Source of the DNA: Sphagnum magellanicum
Taxonomy: Eukaryota; Streptophyta; Sphagnopsida; Sphagnales; Sphagnaceae
DNA length: 64,000 nt
Direction: 5' to 3'
NCBI GenBank assembly: GCA_021904315.1
Contig: CM038919.1
Location: 14,811,666-14,875,665, forward strand
Shown here: positions 47,850 through 60,632 of the stretch, piece by piece
How positions within the stretch are numbered: the stretch's first letter is position 1
Layout: each line of letters begins with the position of its first letter
The notes under the pieces: generated by a model
Database searches by the model: none
The model's input: the letters and a program-made list of their open reading frames with translations, nothing else
What the model was told of the DNA's origin: nothing
Translations under genes and position numbers: made by a program

Positions 47850-50040
47850 TTAGTGTTTTCCCACTAAAATAATTGTAAACATGTTACAATGCAATGGGTT
47901 AAAGTAAATATGCATATCTAAACCAAGTTGCCAATTAAAATGTTGCATAATAAGAACTATTTTAAAAAGAAAACTTAGCTACGACTTCATGTGAAGGAGT
48001 TACATCATAAATGCATCACATTAATATAACACAAACAAACAACAAAAGCATATGTAAGAGGAATATACTAAATGAGTGGAACTTGTCTTTCAACTTTTAT
48101 ACATGAAAGGTCCAGAATAAAATTATTTTCTAGCAATTACTCGTGACATATATAAAACATGGAAAAGTGAAATGCATAGTAATAACTAAACATGGACTGA
48201 AAATATAAAATATACATTGAGATAATAACATGATATCAATAGGTTACAACCCATACTTAAACATTATAATAAGACAATTGGAATGTTACAACAAATACAT
48301 GTACATGTTATAAGATATCACTAAGTATGCATATAGAAAAAAAAATTATGGAATCAAAAACTACATACCATTGTAACCAAGGCAAGGATACACTATATAT
48401 GTACATGACAAACTAACATAATAATATAAAACTAACATGTTACAAGAAGCCTTCACAAGTTAGGAAACATTATAAGATGTTATAACAAATTGGGATTACC
48501 ATATTATCAAGGTAAATGGGACTAGTTACAACAACATCAAACAACTTTCCTTAGACATCAAGTAATCCATGTTACACCTAGGATTCTATACATAGATTGT
48601 GGGCATGTTATAGAGGATAAATTGAATAATTTGTTGAAATGAGTTGCAAGTTACAAACTATGGCTCAATGAACCTGCAAGGACAACACTGTAAGGTTGTT
48701 AGATGTCACATGAAAAAGTTGGGGTGACCACATCAAGGCAAATGGGAGTGGTTATAGGAGAAATGGATTCTCGAGGATAAAAATTTACAATAATCATGTC
48801 ATTTAAAACTTATATATATATGGAAATTTTGAATGCATTTCATTAATAAATTATTCATTTGATGATGTTTTATTTTATTTTTTTAAATTTTGAGACTATT
48901 TTGACTTTTTTTTGAGTCCACATTTTTCATTTTTTGTGTGACAATCATAGTGTTATCTTATCAAAAGTCCATTACTAATCCATAATCTTTTTAGAATTCA
49001 TCCAAATTTTTTTTTGATGATTCCTATTAAAGTTTATAACAACATGAATAATTAAAAATTAACAATGTTAATTTTGAATATGGTTTTAAATTTTACATTT
49101 ATATGTAATCTAGAAAAATTACAAGTGTGATAGTCCAAATAGTCCCCCCTATTCATGCTTTCAGCCCACAAACAATGTTTATCGTAATGAATGTGCCACC
49201 ATTAGAAAATGAAGATGATTATACCATCATGGGGACAATTGCGGGACTATGCATGAACAAAATGTTAGTAAATTTGACACATATGTCTAGTGAAATGATA
49301 ATGGCATACACAAAAATGATAATGTTTTGTTCACCTAGCCTTGCAAGGTGAACAAAATGTCCATGATAAGGGTCCACCAACAAATTCTATAATTGAACCT
49401 ATTGCACTTTCTCCTCCCGATAAGAGGCCCAGGACTACTCCAAAGTCCTTGATTTAGATGATGGGATGTGTTTCAAAAGGTAAAAATCTTCATGAATCCT
49501 TGTTTTATATTCCAATTCTTGACTAGCATGAAATTCAACTAGGGGGGTTTAAAAATGTTGAAAAATTTCAAAATGCATGTAGTCAATATTTGAAATGTGT
49601 GGAAGTAAAGGCCCATGAACAAGTTACATTTTCATGGGAGCCACCATTACCTTTTCCCTTCAAGCATCCACCCAAGTTGTTTTGTTTAATCCCATATATC
49701 ACTACTAAAATTATTGGTTTTTCAAATAGTTGAAGTTGACTGATTAGTCTTTTTTTTATTAATGAACATGTACATTTTGATTAAAGGCTAGGGGTTTGAA
49801 TGACATATGTATATTTTGACCATTCAGTTTGGTTGAATAACCTATTTGATTATTTGTTAACTTGGACATGTAGTCAAATTGGACAAAAATTTGACTAGCT
49901 TTGTCAAAATGGCCAATGATGTTTAAAGTCAATTGGAACATTTAATCAAGTTAAACATAAACAAATGACACTTCTGGTCAAAATGGTTAATGGGGTTTTA
50001 ATCAAATAAAACATTTAGTCAAAATGGCCAATGTTATTAT
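47850..50040. other. No gene recognised
   Basis: AT-rich. Between about 49.13 and 49.73 kb plus-strand frames are somewhat more protein-like (for example FSWEPPLPFPFKHPPKLFC) but broken by stops; they may be a decayed transposon gene. Confidence 0.4.
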
Positions 50041-50057
50041 AATCAAATGGGGCATCC

Positions 50058-50580
50058 TACCTACCTATAGATACCATATACTACAACCTTCCTACCTACC
50101 TACCTATCAACCTACTGACCTACCTACTACAATTTACTTACCTACCTATTTACCGGCTTACTTATTTACTTACCTACCTACCTACCTATCAACCTACTGA
50201 CCTACCTACTACAATTTACTTACCTACCTATTTACCGGCTTACTTATTTACCTACCTACCTACCTACTAACCTACTAACTACAACTTACCTATTTATTTG
50301 CCTTCATATTTACCTACCTATTACAACCTCTTGACCTTCATATTTACCTACTTACTACAACCTATTGACCTACTGACCTACCTACTACAACCTTCTCACC
50401 TACCCACCAACCCACCTACTTATCAGTTTATAAACATGCACACTCACACACCTATTAATTGTTACCTACCTATTATCTAACTACCCACCCACTTACCTCT
50501 AGGTGCCTACTTATTTACCACCTACCTATTGACTTACCCACCCACCCATGCACTTATTTCCTACAACATACCTACCTATG
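50058..50580 (+). repeat. CTAC/CTTA satellite with an 82-bp higher-order duplication
   Basis: Four-base units CTAC, CTTA and CTAT dominate over 500 bases. Inside, a block of about 82 bp containing TTTACCGGCTTACTTATTTA is present twice almost unchanged (offsets 50151 and 50233). Later units are more degenerate, with TACAACCT insertions. Confidence 0.88.
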
Positions 50581-50660
50581 TACCTCATAGTCTTGTAATG
50601 ATGTGTTGAAATAAACATGTGAAATGAAAATTTTGACAAAAGTTGAACACCTTTTGATAG

Positions 50661-50725
50661 TGTGGTCCATTGGTTAAAGATTTGGTTTATCATTGGGGAG
50701 GTCAAAGTTTCAATTCCTAATACTT
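50661..50725 (+). repeat. tRNA-like (SINE-type) head
   Basis: Box-A-like GTGGTCCATTGGTTAAAG and box-B-like GTCAAAGTTTCAATTCC at tRNA spacing. It is followed by an AGGTAGGT-rich tail. Likely a SINE fragment rather than a working tRNA, since clear acceptor-stem pairing is missing. Confidence 0.4.
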
Positions 50726-50729
50726 GTAA

Positions 50730-53300
50730 TCTATGTATTTGTTTAAGGGGTTAAGGTAGGTAGGTAGGTTAAGTAAGTTAAGTAGGTTATACTAGGTTAA
50801 GTTAAAGTTTTGAAATGCCAAAAACCCAACATCACAATCCATATCATATGATTATGGATTGATTACATTTACTAAAATGTTTAATTAAATGATTTTTTTA
50901 ACATGAAAGATAGTGTGATCGTGTGACAACAAAATAATTACTAGTAATTGCAAATAATAATAATATTTTTTGGGGTAATAATATGGATAAAAATGTGGAA
51001 TAAAATAATGAGCCTCATGGGCCTTTCAAGGAGAATCTTTTGACTAGAGGCATAAGGGTTGAGTAAGAATAATTTAAATAACTATTTTAGGTTTGTAATA
51101 ATGGAAGGTTAAGTATGTGAACTTGACCAAAACCTAGACTCCAAAAAATGTAAAATCTATTTATAGAAGGATAAAAAGTTATCAGTGGCATGTGATAATT
51201 GGTTTAATACATGGAGAATAGACATAGATGAATGTGGTTGACTATTCATCCACTTTTTTCCTTCAACTATATAAGGGGTAGAAATTGGAACTTTTGGCTC
51301 ATAATTTGCATTCAATAATTTCATGTTAATTTTTATCAAGACTTGTAGAAATATCATATGTGAATAAAAAGCCTTGAAAAAATAAAATGTGGTGATTATT
51401 GTGAATACCATTGTGGAAACTTTATAATCCTTGGTGAGTGATCCCCATAAGGGAAAATCTTTAGGCGCATGTGATCAACTCCCTTGCGGTGTAATTTTCA
51501 CATAAATATTCAACTTTAGGCATGTGGGTGATCCTATCCCAAAAGAGTGTAAAGTCTCATGTTGAGAATTAGGTGAATGACAAATATTGTAAATGTTGTG
51601 TTGAAATATGTTTGATAGTCTATTAATGTGCTAAAATGGATTAATCAAAAATTAATCCTCATTGATACAAAGCAAAATAATCTTGAAATCTTTTGAAAAC
51701 CATAAATTGAAATATATATTGAAATATGGATTTTTTTTAATAATTTTTTTTAATCATTTGAATTAATAATTCAACTTTTCATTTTTTTTAATATGAATTT
51801 TTTATATAATTATCTATAATTGACAAAATTTAGAAATAATTTTTTTTTTGTTTAGCCTTGTCATATGACTTGTGCAATATAATTTTGTTTACTATAATGT
51901 AAAATGGACTTTGATTTTAACATTAGTATGGATTCCACATATGCCAAAAAATATTCCTCTTAATGTGCTTTCACCCATTACTACACATAGTAAGCAATTA
52001 TAAAGTCCATCATATAAATCAATTTTTCCAAAAACTTTAATTTCAAATGTCATAACCCTTGAAAGTATAACATGTCCCAAATTTGTGAAAAACATCTTCA
52101 ATTTTCTTATAAACAATGTGTCCATAACACATTTTTTTAAGGATTGCATGACTTAGGAATTACCTATATTATGAAGTCCATCTTTCATTCAATATTAATG
52201 TTATTGGTGTAATTATTTGAAACTTAGAAAGGGAAAGAAATCAATTTCACTTATTTGAATCAATTTTTGTTGGAATTCTCAACTTGCATATGGGTTTAAT
52301 CAATAATATGTATCTAACCCAGAAAATTGTGCCTTTGTGACATCTAAATAAATCCATCATAGTATTTTTTACCCTTCATATGTAATTAGTTTATTAACTT
52401 AATTTTTACATTTTTCACGTCTAATTTATAGCTATGTTTTATATTTAAATATTTTATATTTCAATTTGATTATATGTTATGTAAATTATGCATTCATGTT
52501 TTTATCACATAAAAATGATTTTTGATAAAAACATATTTTCAAAATTTATATGATTTTCAAAGCCAAAAACAAGTTTGAACTAAAGGTGTTCAAATGTGTT
52601 ATAAAAATGAATTTCATAAATTTAACTCCTTTTGCACTTTTTAATTATCAATATTAGAATCCTTTACAATTTTGATAAAAAATGATGCACATTTGATAAA
52701 AAAATTTAAAGATTTTCAAAAACTATATACATCTCAAAGTTTTCAATGTTTTATCACTTTTGAAACATCATTAATTTGCATCAAACTTTGAACATTGAAA
52801 TTTTTAAGTAATGAAACTTATTTCCAAAAAAGTTTGACAATCCAAATTGTTGTGTTTCCCTTATGATTTTTCAAATATGCAAAATTGTTGTTTTAAGGAG
52901 TGTTCACCCCCTTAAGAGGCTCCTAACATAGTGAATGTATTTGTATGGATGCTTAGCACTATAATTTACAAGTAAAATTTCCTAAAAAATACTAAAATTG
53001 AAAGCACCAAAATATAGCCAATAATTGTAAATTGCCTATATCACTTTAAAAAAGTCTTGGAAAAATGTCAAAATACAACCCCAAAATTCGTTACATATGT
53101 AGGTGTGATGATTGATAAAATTTTAGATTATAAACATTCATTATAAGGAGATGCAACAAAATTCATGATGTATTTTATTAAATTTTGAAAGAACTTAAAC
53201 AAATTAACCATGGTGAAATTGGCCAACCCTTTTACAAACATGGATTAATGATTTTGGATGAATGAATTCATTAATAGGTAATCAAATTCATTAATAGTTA
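50730..53300. other. No gene recognised
   Basis: AT-rich spacer. A MITE-end-like motif GTGCTTTCACCC occurs at about 51965, the inverse of the one near 8357. No coding feature supported. Confidence 0.45.
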
Positions 53301-55240
53301 ATTTATTGGGTTACCTATTAGTCTAGACTTACATTAGGTTAAAAACATAGGTTAAGATAATTTAGGAATTTAGTTAAGTTAAAAATTCAAATTAAGCTAA
53401 ACACCTATTATGAGCACGAAAACTATTCAGATAGATGATCAAAGGATAGGTCTAAGTTTAAATCCAAAACACAAAACAAAAAGTTAAAACCAAAAACACA
53501 AGGTGTGCAAGACCAAAGTATAAACATATTTTTTATTGCAATGAAATAAACAAACATAAACCAAATGAACAAACAAGGTTATAAAACAAGATCATATTTT
53601 AAACTAGTGTTAAATAGATTTAGAAAGATAATGGGAGGTCATACTTCTATTTATACTTTTTTGGGGACCTAACTCAAAAAAGCTTCCATCAAGGTTTCCA
53701 ATGTGCACATTGACCAACAAAACTTTTTGAGAGGCTTCCCAATTATAAGTGAAATATGAATTAACCTAAATTTAATTAAAAGTGAACTAAAAATTAACTA
53801 TGAGATAATTATGAATCAATTAAAAGTTAACATATAGTGGATTAAAAATGAATTAAAAATGAACTATAAGTGAATAATGAATTAATTAGAAGTGAATTGA
53901 AAGTTAATTAAAAAGAAACTTGGAGTTAACCAGAAGTTATGGATGAGAATATATGAATGAAGTCCATTTGTCATGTGAAAATGGTGTTCGAAATAACATC
54001 TAAAAACCTAAATTAAGTTAGGTTAAACTAAATTAAGCCAAAAACCCTTGAGGTTAAGCACTTGGGTTAAGCTAAAGACCTTAAAATAGGTTAAGAAATT
54101 AAATTAAGTTAAAAACCTATGCTAATTTAAGAACCTTAAATTTAGCACCTAGGAACTTAAACTAATATATTTAAACTAAGTTAAAAAACTCTTAGCTAGG
54201 TCATTTAATTTAAATTAGAAACCCATACTAAACTTAAGAACTAGGTTAAGCACCTAGGAATCTATGTTAAACTAAGAACTTAAAATTAAGCATTTAAGAA
54301 CCTAGATTAAATTATCAAGGCTAAGTAAAGAAACCTTACGCTAAAACATTTAATTTAAATTAGGAATTGAACTCACCAATTCACCAATTTAAAGTGCAAA
54401 GTGTGAAGGTTTGACTTCACTTCCTTTCATTTCCCTTCACCTCCATGCTTAAGAGCAAATTTTTAACCATTGGACAAAATTATATGTCATCACATATTAT
54501 TATGCACATTTTTTTTAACCTACTTAAGTATGTTTCCTATGTATATTACTTTGTTACCTTGCATTACATACCTACATTGCTTAAAATATTGATAGGCTAT
54601 TCTAGATTATTCTTAGGAACTTAATGTAGGCTACCCTAAGCTATGTGTAAGCTATCACAGGCCTACCATAAGCTAGGTTCCTTAAATTAATTTTATGTTA
54701 TTTTCAAGTTAAGGTACGCTATTCTAAACTATTCTTAAGTTAATGTAAATTGGTTTTCAACTATTCTTAAACTACTATAAAATAATTTAAAAATTAATCT
54801 TAGTTATTTCTAGTACTATGTTATGTGTAGATTATTATAGGCTAGATTTTCAAGTTATTTGTAAGCTAATGTAAGCTATTATTTGTAGGTTATGTTTAAG
54901 TTGCCATTGGCTAATCCTAAATTAGTATACACATGTTATTCTACCTTAGTTTATTATTGACTATTCTTAAGCTAATATACATAAGTTATTCTACCTTAGA
55001 TTATTTTAAAATTTTTTAAGCTATTCCTAGGTTAATATTATACATAGGTTATTCTATCCTAAGTTATTTTCAACTTTTTAAAACTAGTTTATTTTAAATT
55101 ATATTTTATTATTTTAAGCTATTGTACCCTAGGTTATTCAAGGGTATTTTTTATTATTTTACATTATTTCAACCTAAATCATTTTATATTATTACCGAAT
55201 ATTCTAAGTTATTTCATCTTAAACTATTTAAAATTATTTT
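53300..55240. repeat. Degenerate TTAAG/AAGTTA repeat field
   Basis: Three adjoining low-complexity blocks: AGGTTAAGCTAAA-like units (about 53.3-53.45 and 54.0-54.36 kb), AATTAAAAGTGAACT-like units (about 53.75-53.94 kb) and CTATTCTTAAGCTA-like units (about 54.58-55.24 kb). No coding. Confidence 0.7.
54380..54480 (-). repeat. tRNA-like (SINE-type) head, minus strand
   Basis: On the complement, GTCCAATGGTTAAAAATTTG followed by GGAGGTGAAGG resembles the head at 50661 (GTCCATTGGTTAAAGATTTG). The B-box is poor. Confidence 0.3.
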
Positions 55241-55249
55241 GACCTAAGT

Positions 55250-57005
55250 TATTTTTGGCTTGCGATGTGTAAATAAATAGGAATAGGGGTGAGAAACATT
55301 AATGTAAGGCTAATACCAAGTATGGGCAGGGACGACATGATTAATGAGTTTGAATTAAAATCCAAGATATTGTATGATACAAATTGAGTGCCGTTGGATC
55401 CAAGATTGGGAATATTTAAGTTCTTAAAGATAAAATACCCGTGCAAGAAGTATAAGTATGTAAAAGGGCTTGCAAGGGGGCCACATATTGGTTTCCCGAA
55501 CACATAGACTTTTCCCTAGCCTACTTAAAATTTTCAGCCTAGGCCAACTAGCCTTCCCATAGGCTGCCTACCCTTTCCACCCCATGGTAGAGCTGTTCCA
55601 AAGCTTGACTATTTTGGTATTCTGTACGGTAAATTTTGCGTTAGGACATTGGGTGAAAATCTGTATTTCTTTATTAATCTGGAATGAGAAAAGCTTCACA
55701 TTAATAAAGAAATCCGTAAAGTCATCCCGTTTCTGGCCCTTCTTTCATCCCCTAACTCCTCTTTTAACCCTTAGGCACTGTTATGTGTACAGTAATGAAA
55801 TTTCATTAAAGCATCAAATGTTAAAATTCAGGATTAGATGCACGTGGTTTGAGAATAATTATAACAATAATACATGTCAGAGCATTGAAAATGTAGCAGC
55901 AGTAATGCAGGCACGCAAGACAAGGGAAAGATATTTATGTATAGAGTACAAGGGAAAGATAAGGGACGAAATTAGTTTTTGCACCAAAATCAGAGCAAAA
56001 TCCAGTTTCGCTCCCCCTTAATTTCGCTTGTAAAAAATTCAGCGCTGTTCCGGATTTCATGCCTTATCAGGATCAAACTTCGCCAAACTCGCCCCCTTAC
56101 CACGGGACTTTACTGACAACTTTATTGAAATAAAACTGAAAATAAACAATTGGAACACACCCCTATCCTTCTCCTAATGGGAATAAATGGTTGCTAGATC
56201 CAGATTGTCCACATGGAAGATATTTAAATCACCATATGACCATTTTCAACACAAAAAATTTACAAAGACAGCTGTTCTCAGTCACAGTTTACTTTGGGTG
56301 CATTTTGGTACTGTGGAAAAATTTAATAAAGGATGTTGATGAGAAGCTATCAGATAATTCTTTGCATTTGATGGATATCCTTAGAATTGAAGCCCCATTT
56401 TCCTTCAACGGTGGTCTAATGTCTACTCCTTTTACCTCTTGGCAAGAAAATTCAGTAGTCCTTCATTATGAGAGGGACATATTAGGAAAAAGTTCCTTAG
56501 AAACTTAAATAATAAAAGCATAAATATATTTATGTATAGAGTGTGTGTATGTGGATGAGGTCATCATATCTCCTTCTAATTGATGTCATGGGCCCAAGTT
56601 GCATTCATGTTACAATTGATAGTACTTCTCACAAGCTTTAGCTTGGTTGTTTACTGATAATAGTTATTATTCTACATCTAAAGAAATGGGCATGGTTGAG
56701 CCTGTTGGTGCCCTCTTGGTATGCTTTTGGTGGTGTGAATCATTTGCCCACTATATATTATGAAAAAATGATTAGTGGCAAGATCTCAGTTCTAATGCTA
56801 AAATTTTCAGAATTTAAAACTTTTGAATTTATTTGAGATCGACATTGTTATGAACATTAGAAACGTCACTGGGAAAACCATTGGTGGCACATGTAAAAAA
56901 GCTTTGGAAAAACATTTGCAGGCATACTTGGGAATATGTTGTAGAATGCAATTGTCTTCAACCAACTCCTTTTGAGCAGGGTATAGAAGAGAATCCTGTT
57001 TTTTC
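55250..57005. other. No gene recognised
   Basis: Two open stretches (55584-56021 and 56191-56508, plus strand) have no recognisable domain or splice context. Confidence 0.4.
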
Positions 57006-57823
57006 CACTGTTGGGTGATTCTTGAACCCTCACCTGCTTCTTGAACTGGTTCTCAGTCCAGTTCTCCAAGTGAGAACCAGTTGATACTTGTACATGTGAG
57101 AACCGGATAGAGAACTGAATCCAGGTTCTCAAATGCACGAGAATCGATCATGAGAATCACCTCCTATGCTTTTTTAAAAAAATTGGAGAACCGGAAAGGT
57201 TCTCCCCAGGAACCTAGATTCTGTTCTCAAAGGTAGGGATACACTTAGGCCTCCTAAACAGGAGCCGAAGTAAACCGGCAGGGCTTGACAAGCGACGTAG
57301 GTAAAGTATCATTCATGACAGCTGTTGCTGGTCGATTTCATTGCTACAACACTTTTCCTCATTAAATTCCCTCTGCTCTTCCCCTTCGAACTGTTCATCA
57401 TTCCCAGTTCCCAACAACCCTCTCACCTCCACAGCAAAGCAAGCAACCCACACGACGACTCAGTAATGAGACTCCGCCCCTCATCTCATGCCCACACACA
57501 CAAGTCTCTTTCATTCTAATTGAAAATTTTAATTTGAAATTGAAATCAAAAGAAAGATTTTTTTTTTAAAAAAAATTCCTTCCTTTCTTATTTCCTTGCA
57601 TTCTGCATTAGATAACTGGATTGGGAGAATTGAGTTTGAAAACTGGTTGTTATTTTATTTGTGAGAACCAGACAAAATGAATTTTTTAAAAAAAATTATA
57701 GTCGATCTGGTTCTCACTGACTGTAAAATAATTTATTTTCAAAAATTGGTCTGATTCTCGAAAACTCCTGTGAGAACCAAAACCAAATGGTTCTCAAAAT
57801 TTGGTGAGAACCGCCCAACACTG
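57006..57823. mobile_element. Non-autonomous hAT-like element with subterminal GAGAACC motifs
   Basis: Ends CACTGTTGGGTGATTCT and, on the complement, CAGTGTTGGGCGGTTCT are inverted repeats of the CAGTGTTGG style seen in hAT elements (family knowledge). Both flanks inside the ends are packed with GAGAACC or GGTTCTC in either orientation, at least a dozen in all, like subterminal transposase sites. No transposase frame. A matching 8-bp target duplication was not found. The centre (57240-57520) is GC-richer and may be captured DNA. Confidence 0.6.
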
Positions 57824-58005
57824 GGTGGAACTCTCATTGTCCTTCACAAGAATTGAGAACTCAAAAATCTTAGCCAAGTTCATGGAAGATACTAAATAGC
57901 CCTTGACAAGGGTTGTCCAGTGCTTTTATTAATTGCCAATGTTCAACCTTGTGTGAAGTTGCATGGTTTTGTCACAGGTCACAATTGGTTCGACCCTACT
58001 TTTAA

Positions 58006-58367
58006 AGGGCCACAGTGAACCAGCACCCAGCACTGCACCAGCAAGGATGGATGATATGTGATCAGGAAACAGTTTTCTGTTGAGTTCCAGTTACCTAGCT
58101 AACCATGGTGGTTAGCTCAGTTGGTTTATTTACTACCTATCAACTAGGTAGGTAGTTAAAACAGCCCCTAATTACTATGTATAAACTATCTACGTACCTT
58201 GTAGTACCCTATTTTGTTACCTACCTGTCTATATGTTAGACCTGCTTCTTTTAGAATGGGTTACCAAGATGAAATGGGGTAGGAACTCAGTTGAGGATCA
58301 TCCACAACTAAGTCATAACAGGCATCCAGTGGATGGTGCACTGGTGGGTGCTCGGTAACTGTGGCCC
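58006..58367. mobile_element. 362-bp MITE, Harbinger/Tourist-like
   Basis: Flanked by TAA on both sides (58003-58005, 58368-58370). Ends are AGGGCCACAGTGAACCAGCA and, on the complement, GGGCCACAGTTACCGAGCAC, with pairing for about 33 bp. The interior holds a small hairpin AGCTAACCA/TGGTTAGCT and AGGTAGGTAG motifs. No coding capacity. Confidence 0.8.
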
Positions 58368-58370
58368 TAA

Positions 58371-60330
58371 TAAAGGTGAACCAACCAGATTATTGTCATT
58401 CACTGCAAAAAGTTGTGCTGATGACAGGTATTCTCATTTTGGGAAACGTGTTGGGTTTGAAATTGGTGTAAGACAGCAAAACCTGCAGAGTAAAAGATAC
58501 ATAAATCCTTTTGCAAAACATGCAGAGCAAGCAAATTTGCATTATGCAATCTTGCGCAAATCATATAGGGTGCAATTTGCAAAGACAAGCTTCAAAATGC
58601 ACTAAACACAGCTCCTTACGCGATGATTAGCGCCTCACCAAGTTCATGTCTACACCTGGGCTGTTTGTAATGAGTTGAAGGCATTTGGACATACTATCCT
58701 AATAAACATTACATTATTCCTCAACATGTTTCCACTTGGCTTATTGGTGTATGGACATGAATGCCAATAGTTTGATTCAACAAATGAGTCCAAAGAGGGG
58801 CAAGGGAGAATGTTAAACATCCCCCTTAAACTTTGTGAAGTGGGAGGGGTGTAGAAAAAGGCCTGTGATGGCCTATGTGGTTTTGCTGCAAGGTTTGATT
58901 ACAAACCTGAAAACTTATAAATTTAGGTTTAGGGTTGGTCCATTTGTTTTCAACAATAGGAATTTTCCTAGTGGTAATAACTAGATTCTACTTCTCTTCA
59001 TGTGTGTCTTCAAATCCTAAAAAACACTGTAGAACTTTCTCTTTATTTTGTTGTGCACAGAACAAAACATGAACTGCACAATTCAAAACACCAACCATGC
59101 TGGACACAAAACAACAAGCCCATGAAGTTTGATGGGGAATATATGCAGTCCTGCAGGGACAAGGAGAAAATGTCAAAGACCCAATATTGAAGGCTTTTTG
59201 TATTCTTGTTTGCATGGACTAAGAATGTTGGCAAACATTAGCCAATGTCCACTTTGTAGTGATAAAGAAGTTCCCTTGTTTTATCAAGGTCCACATGAAT
59301 GCTCCATCAGGATTATGTAACCCAGGCAGGACAACACACCCCAACAAACTTTGTAGGTGTCATGATCTAGAGCAGTTCAGAACATTTGTTATCCTCATGT
59401 TCCGCAATTGAAAATTATCTTGCAATTTTTCATCAGTTTCAAACTCACAACCAATTAAGAGACAGGCAAGGTACAAACTACAAACCACCCCCACTGAGGT
59501 TTTTAAACGGGCAGAAATCAAGGCAACAAAATGTCCAATGGGGGCAAAGCTCACAAGGAAGAATCTGAAAGAATCTGACAGTACCTAAGTAAAGACATAC
59601 AAAAAAGATACTTGCTGAGATTAGAGGGGGGAACCAATGAAGGTCATTGAGAACAAGTTTCTGAGATCTTGTTTGATCTAACCCTGAACAAAGAAACCAA
59701 CTAGCACATCCCCCTCAACTAATTAGCAAAATTACTTGCAGTTCAAAACAGCTCTGAAATCTTCAAATAAGATTGGAAGATCACAATTTTCAAACTTGAT
59801 TTTAAATGGAACCCTCTGCCAAGGGCTAAGATGGCTTGCAAGTCACAATTGTTATAAGCTGTTGAGGAGAGGATCGCACTTGGAGATGCACAATAAACAC
59901 ATTGCTGTGTAAGTTCAAGTGTGAACAAACCTGCTGAACTTCCTGGCCCTCGGGTAACAGCAGATGGCAGTCAAAAGTCAAGCAGACAAAACCGTGGTAT
60001 ACATCAAAATGGATCCTGCAGTTGTAGATGGCCAACTTATGTGTGGTTCTAGGTAGCTTTCCAATTGTATTTTCCAAATTCAAGGAAAGTAGGAAACTTC
60101 ATTATTTTATCATTACTTCTTCAGTGAGACATTACACCTATTAGGTGAATGAACACTGATACAGCACTGAACCCGTGCCCCTTCTTTTGGGTTGCAAATT
60201 CTTAATCTTAAGTTAGAGCCGCAATTTGCTATCTCTTTTGTCAAACTGTACCCACCAAAATGCAACAGTTTCTGGCCTAAGTATAGGCACTGAGGTCCAA
60301 CATCCTTACTGAAAGGGAAATTTACCAGCA
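58371..60330. other. No gene recognised
   Basis: Moderate base composition with many short frames on both strands. No domain, and no consistent exon chain, could be built. Confidence 0.4.
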
Positions 60331-60336
60331 TGGGTG

Positions 60337-60632
60337 GTCGTTTACAGTGCCCCTGACCTGCAAGTGCTTCTACCATGTATATAGCCACCAATGAATAGGA
60401 CTTACTCAAAATGAGAAAGTTACTAGTTTACAGTGGCCCCTACGCAATCTGCAAATTCTTCCACCATCTAGTCAAATGGGCGTATATGGGTCACTTGTAA
60501 GTCCTGCTCACTGAAAATGGGAAAGGTACCTGTATAGGTACTTCTTTACAGTGGCCTTACCTCACCTGCAAGTTTTTCCACCATCTAGTCAAATGGGCAT
60601 ATACTTAATTGTGAGTTGTGCTCAAGGCCTGC
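60337..60632 (+). repeat. Three-unit direct repeat
   Basis: Units start TTTACAGTGSCC at about 60340, 60427 and 60546. Each has CTGCAAGT/ATTCTTCCACCAT; the last two also share CTAGTCAAATGGGCRTATA. The first unit lacks about 30 bp. Confidence 0.75.

Noticed and set aside
50058..50580. CRISPR-like array
   Set aside because: Units are four-base slippage repeats without unique spacers, in a plant nuclear context.
50661..50725. Functional tRNA gene
   Set aside because: No convincing acceptor and anticodon stems; kept only as a SINE-type head.
55584..56021. 145-codon plus-strand open frame
   Set aside because: Starts with ATG, but shows no domain, no signal peptide and no surrounding exons; could be chance in less AT-rich DNA.
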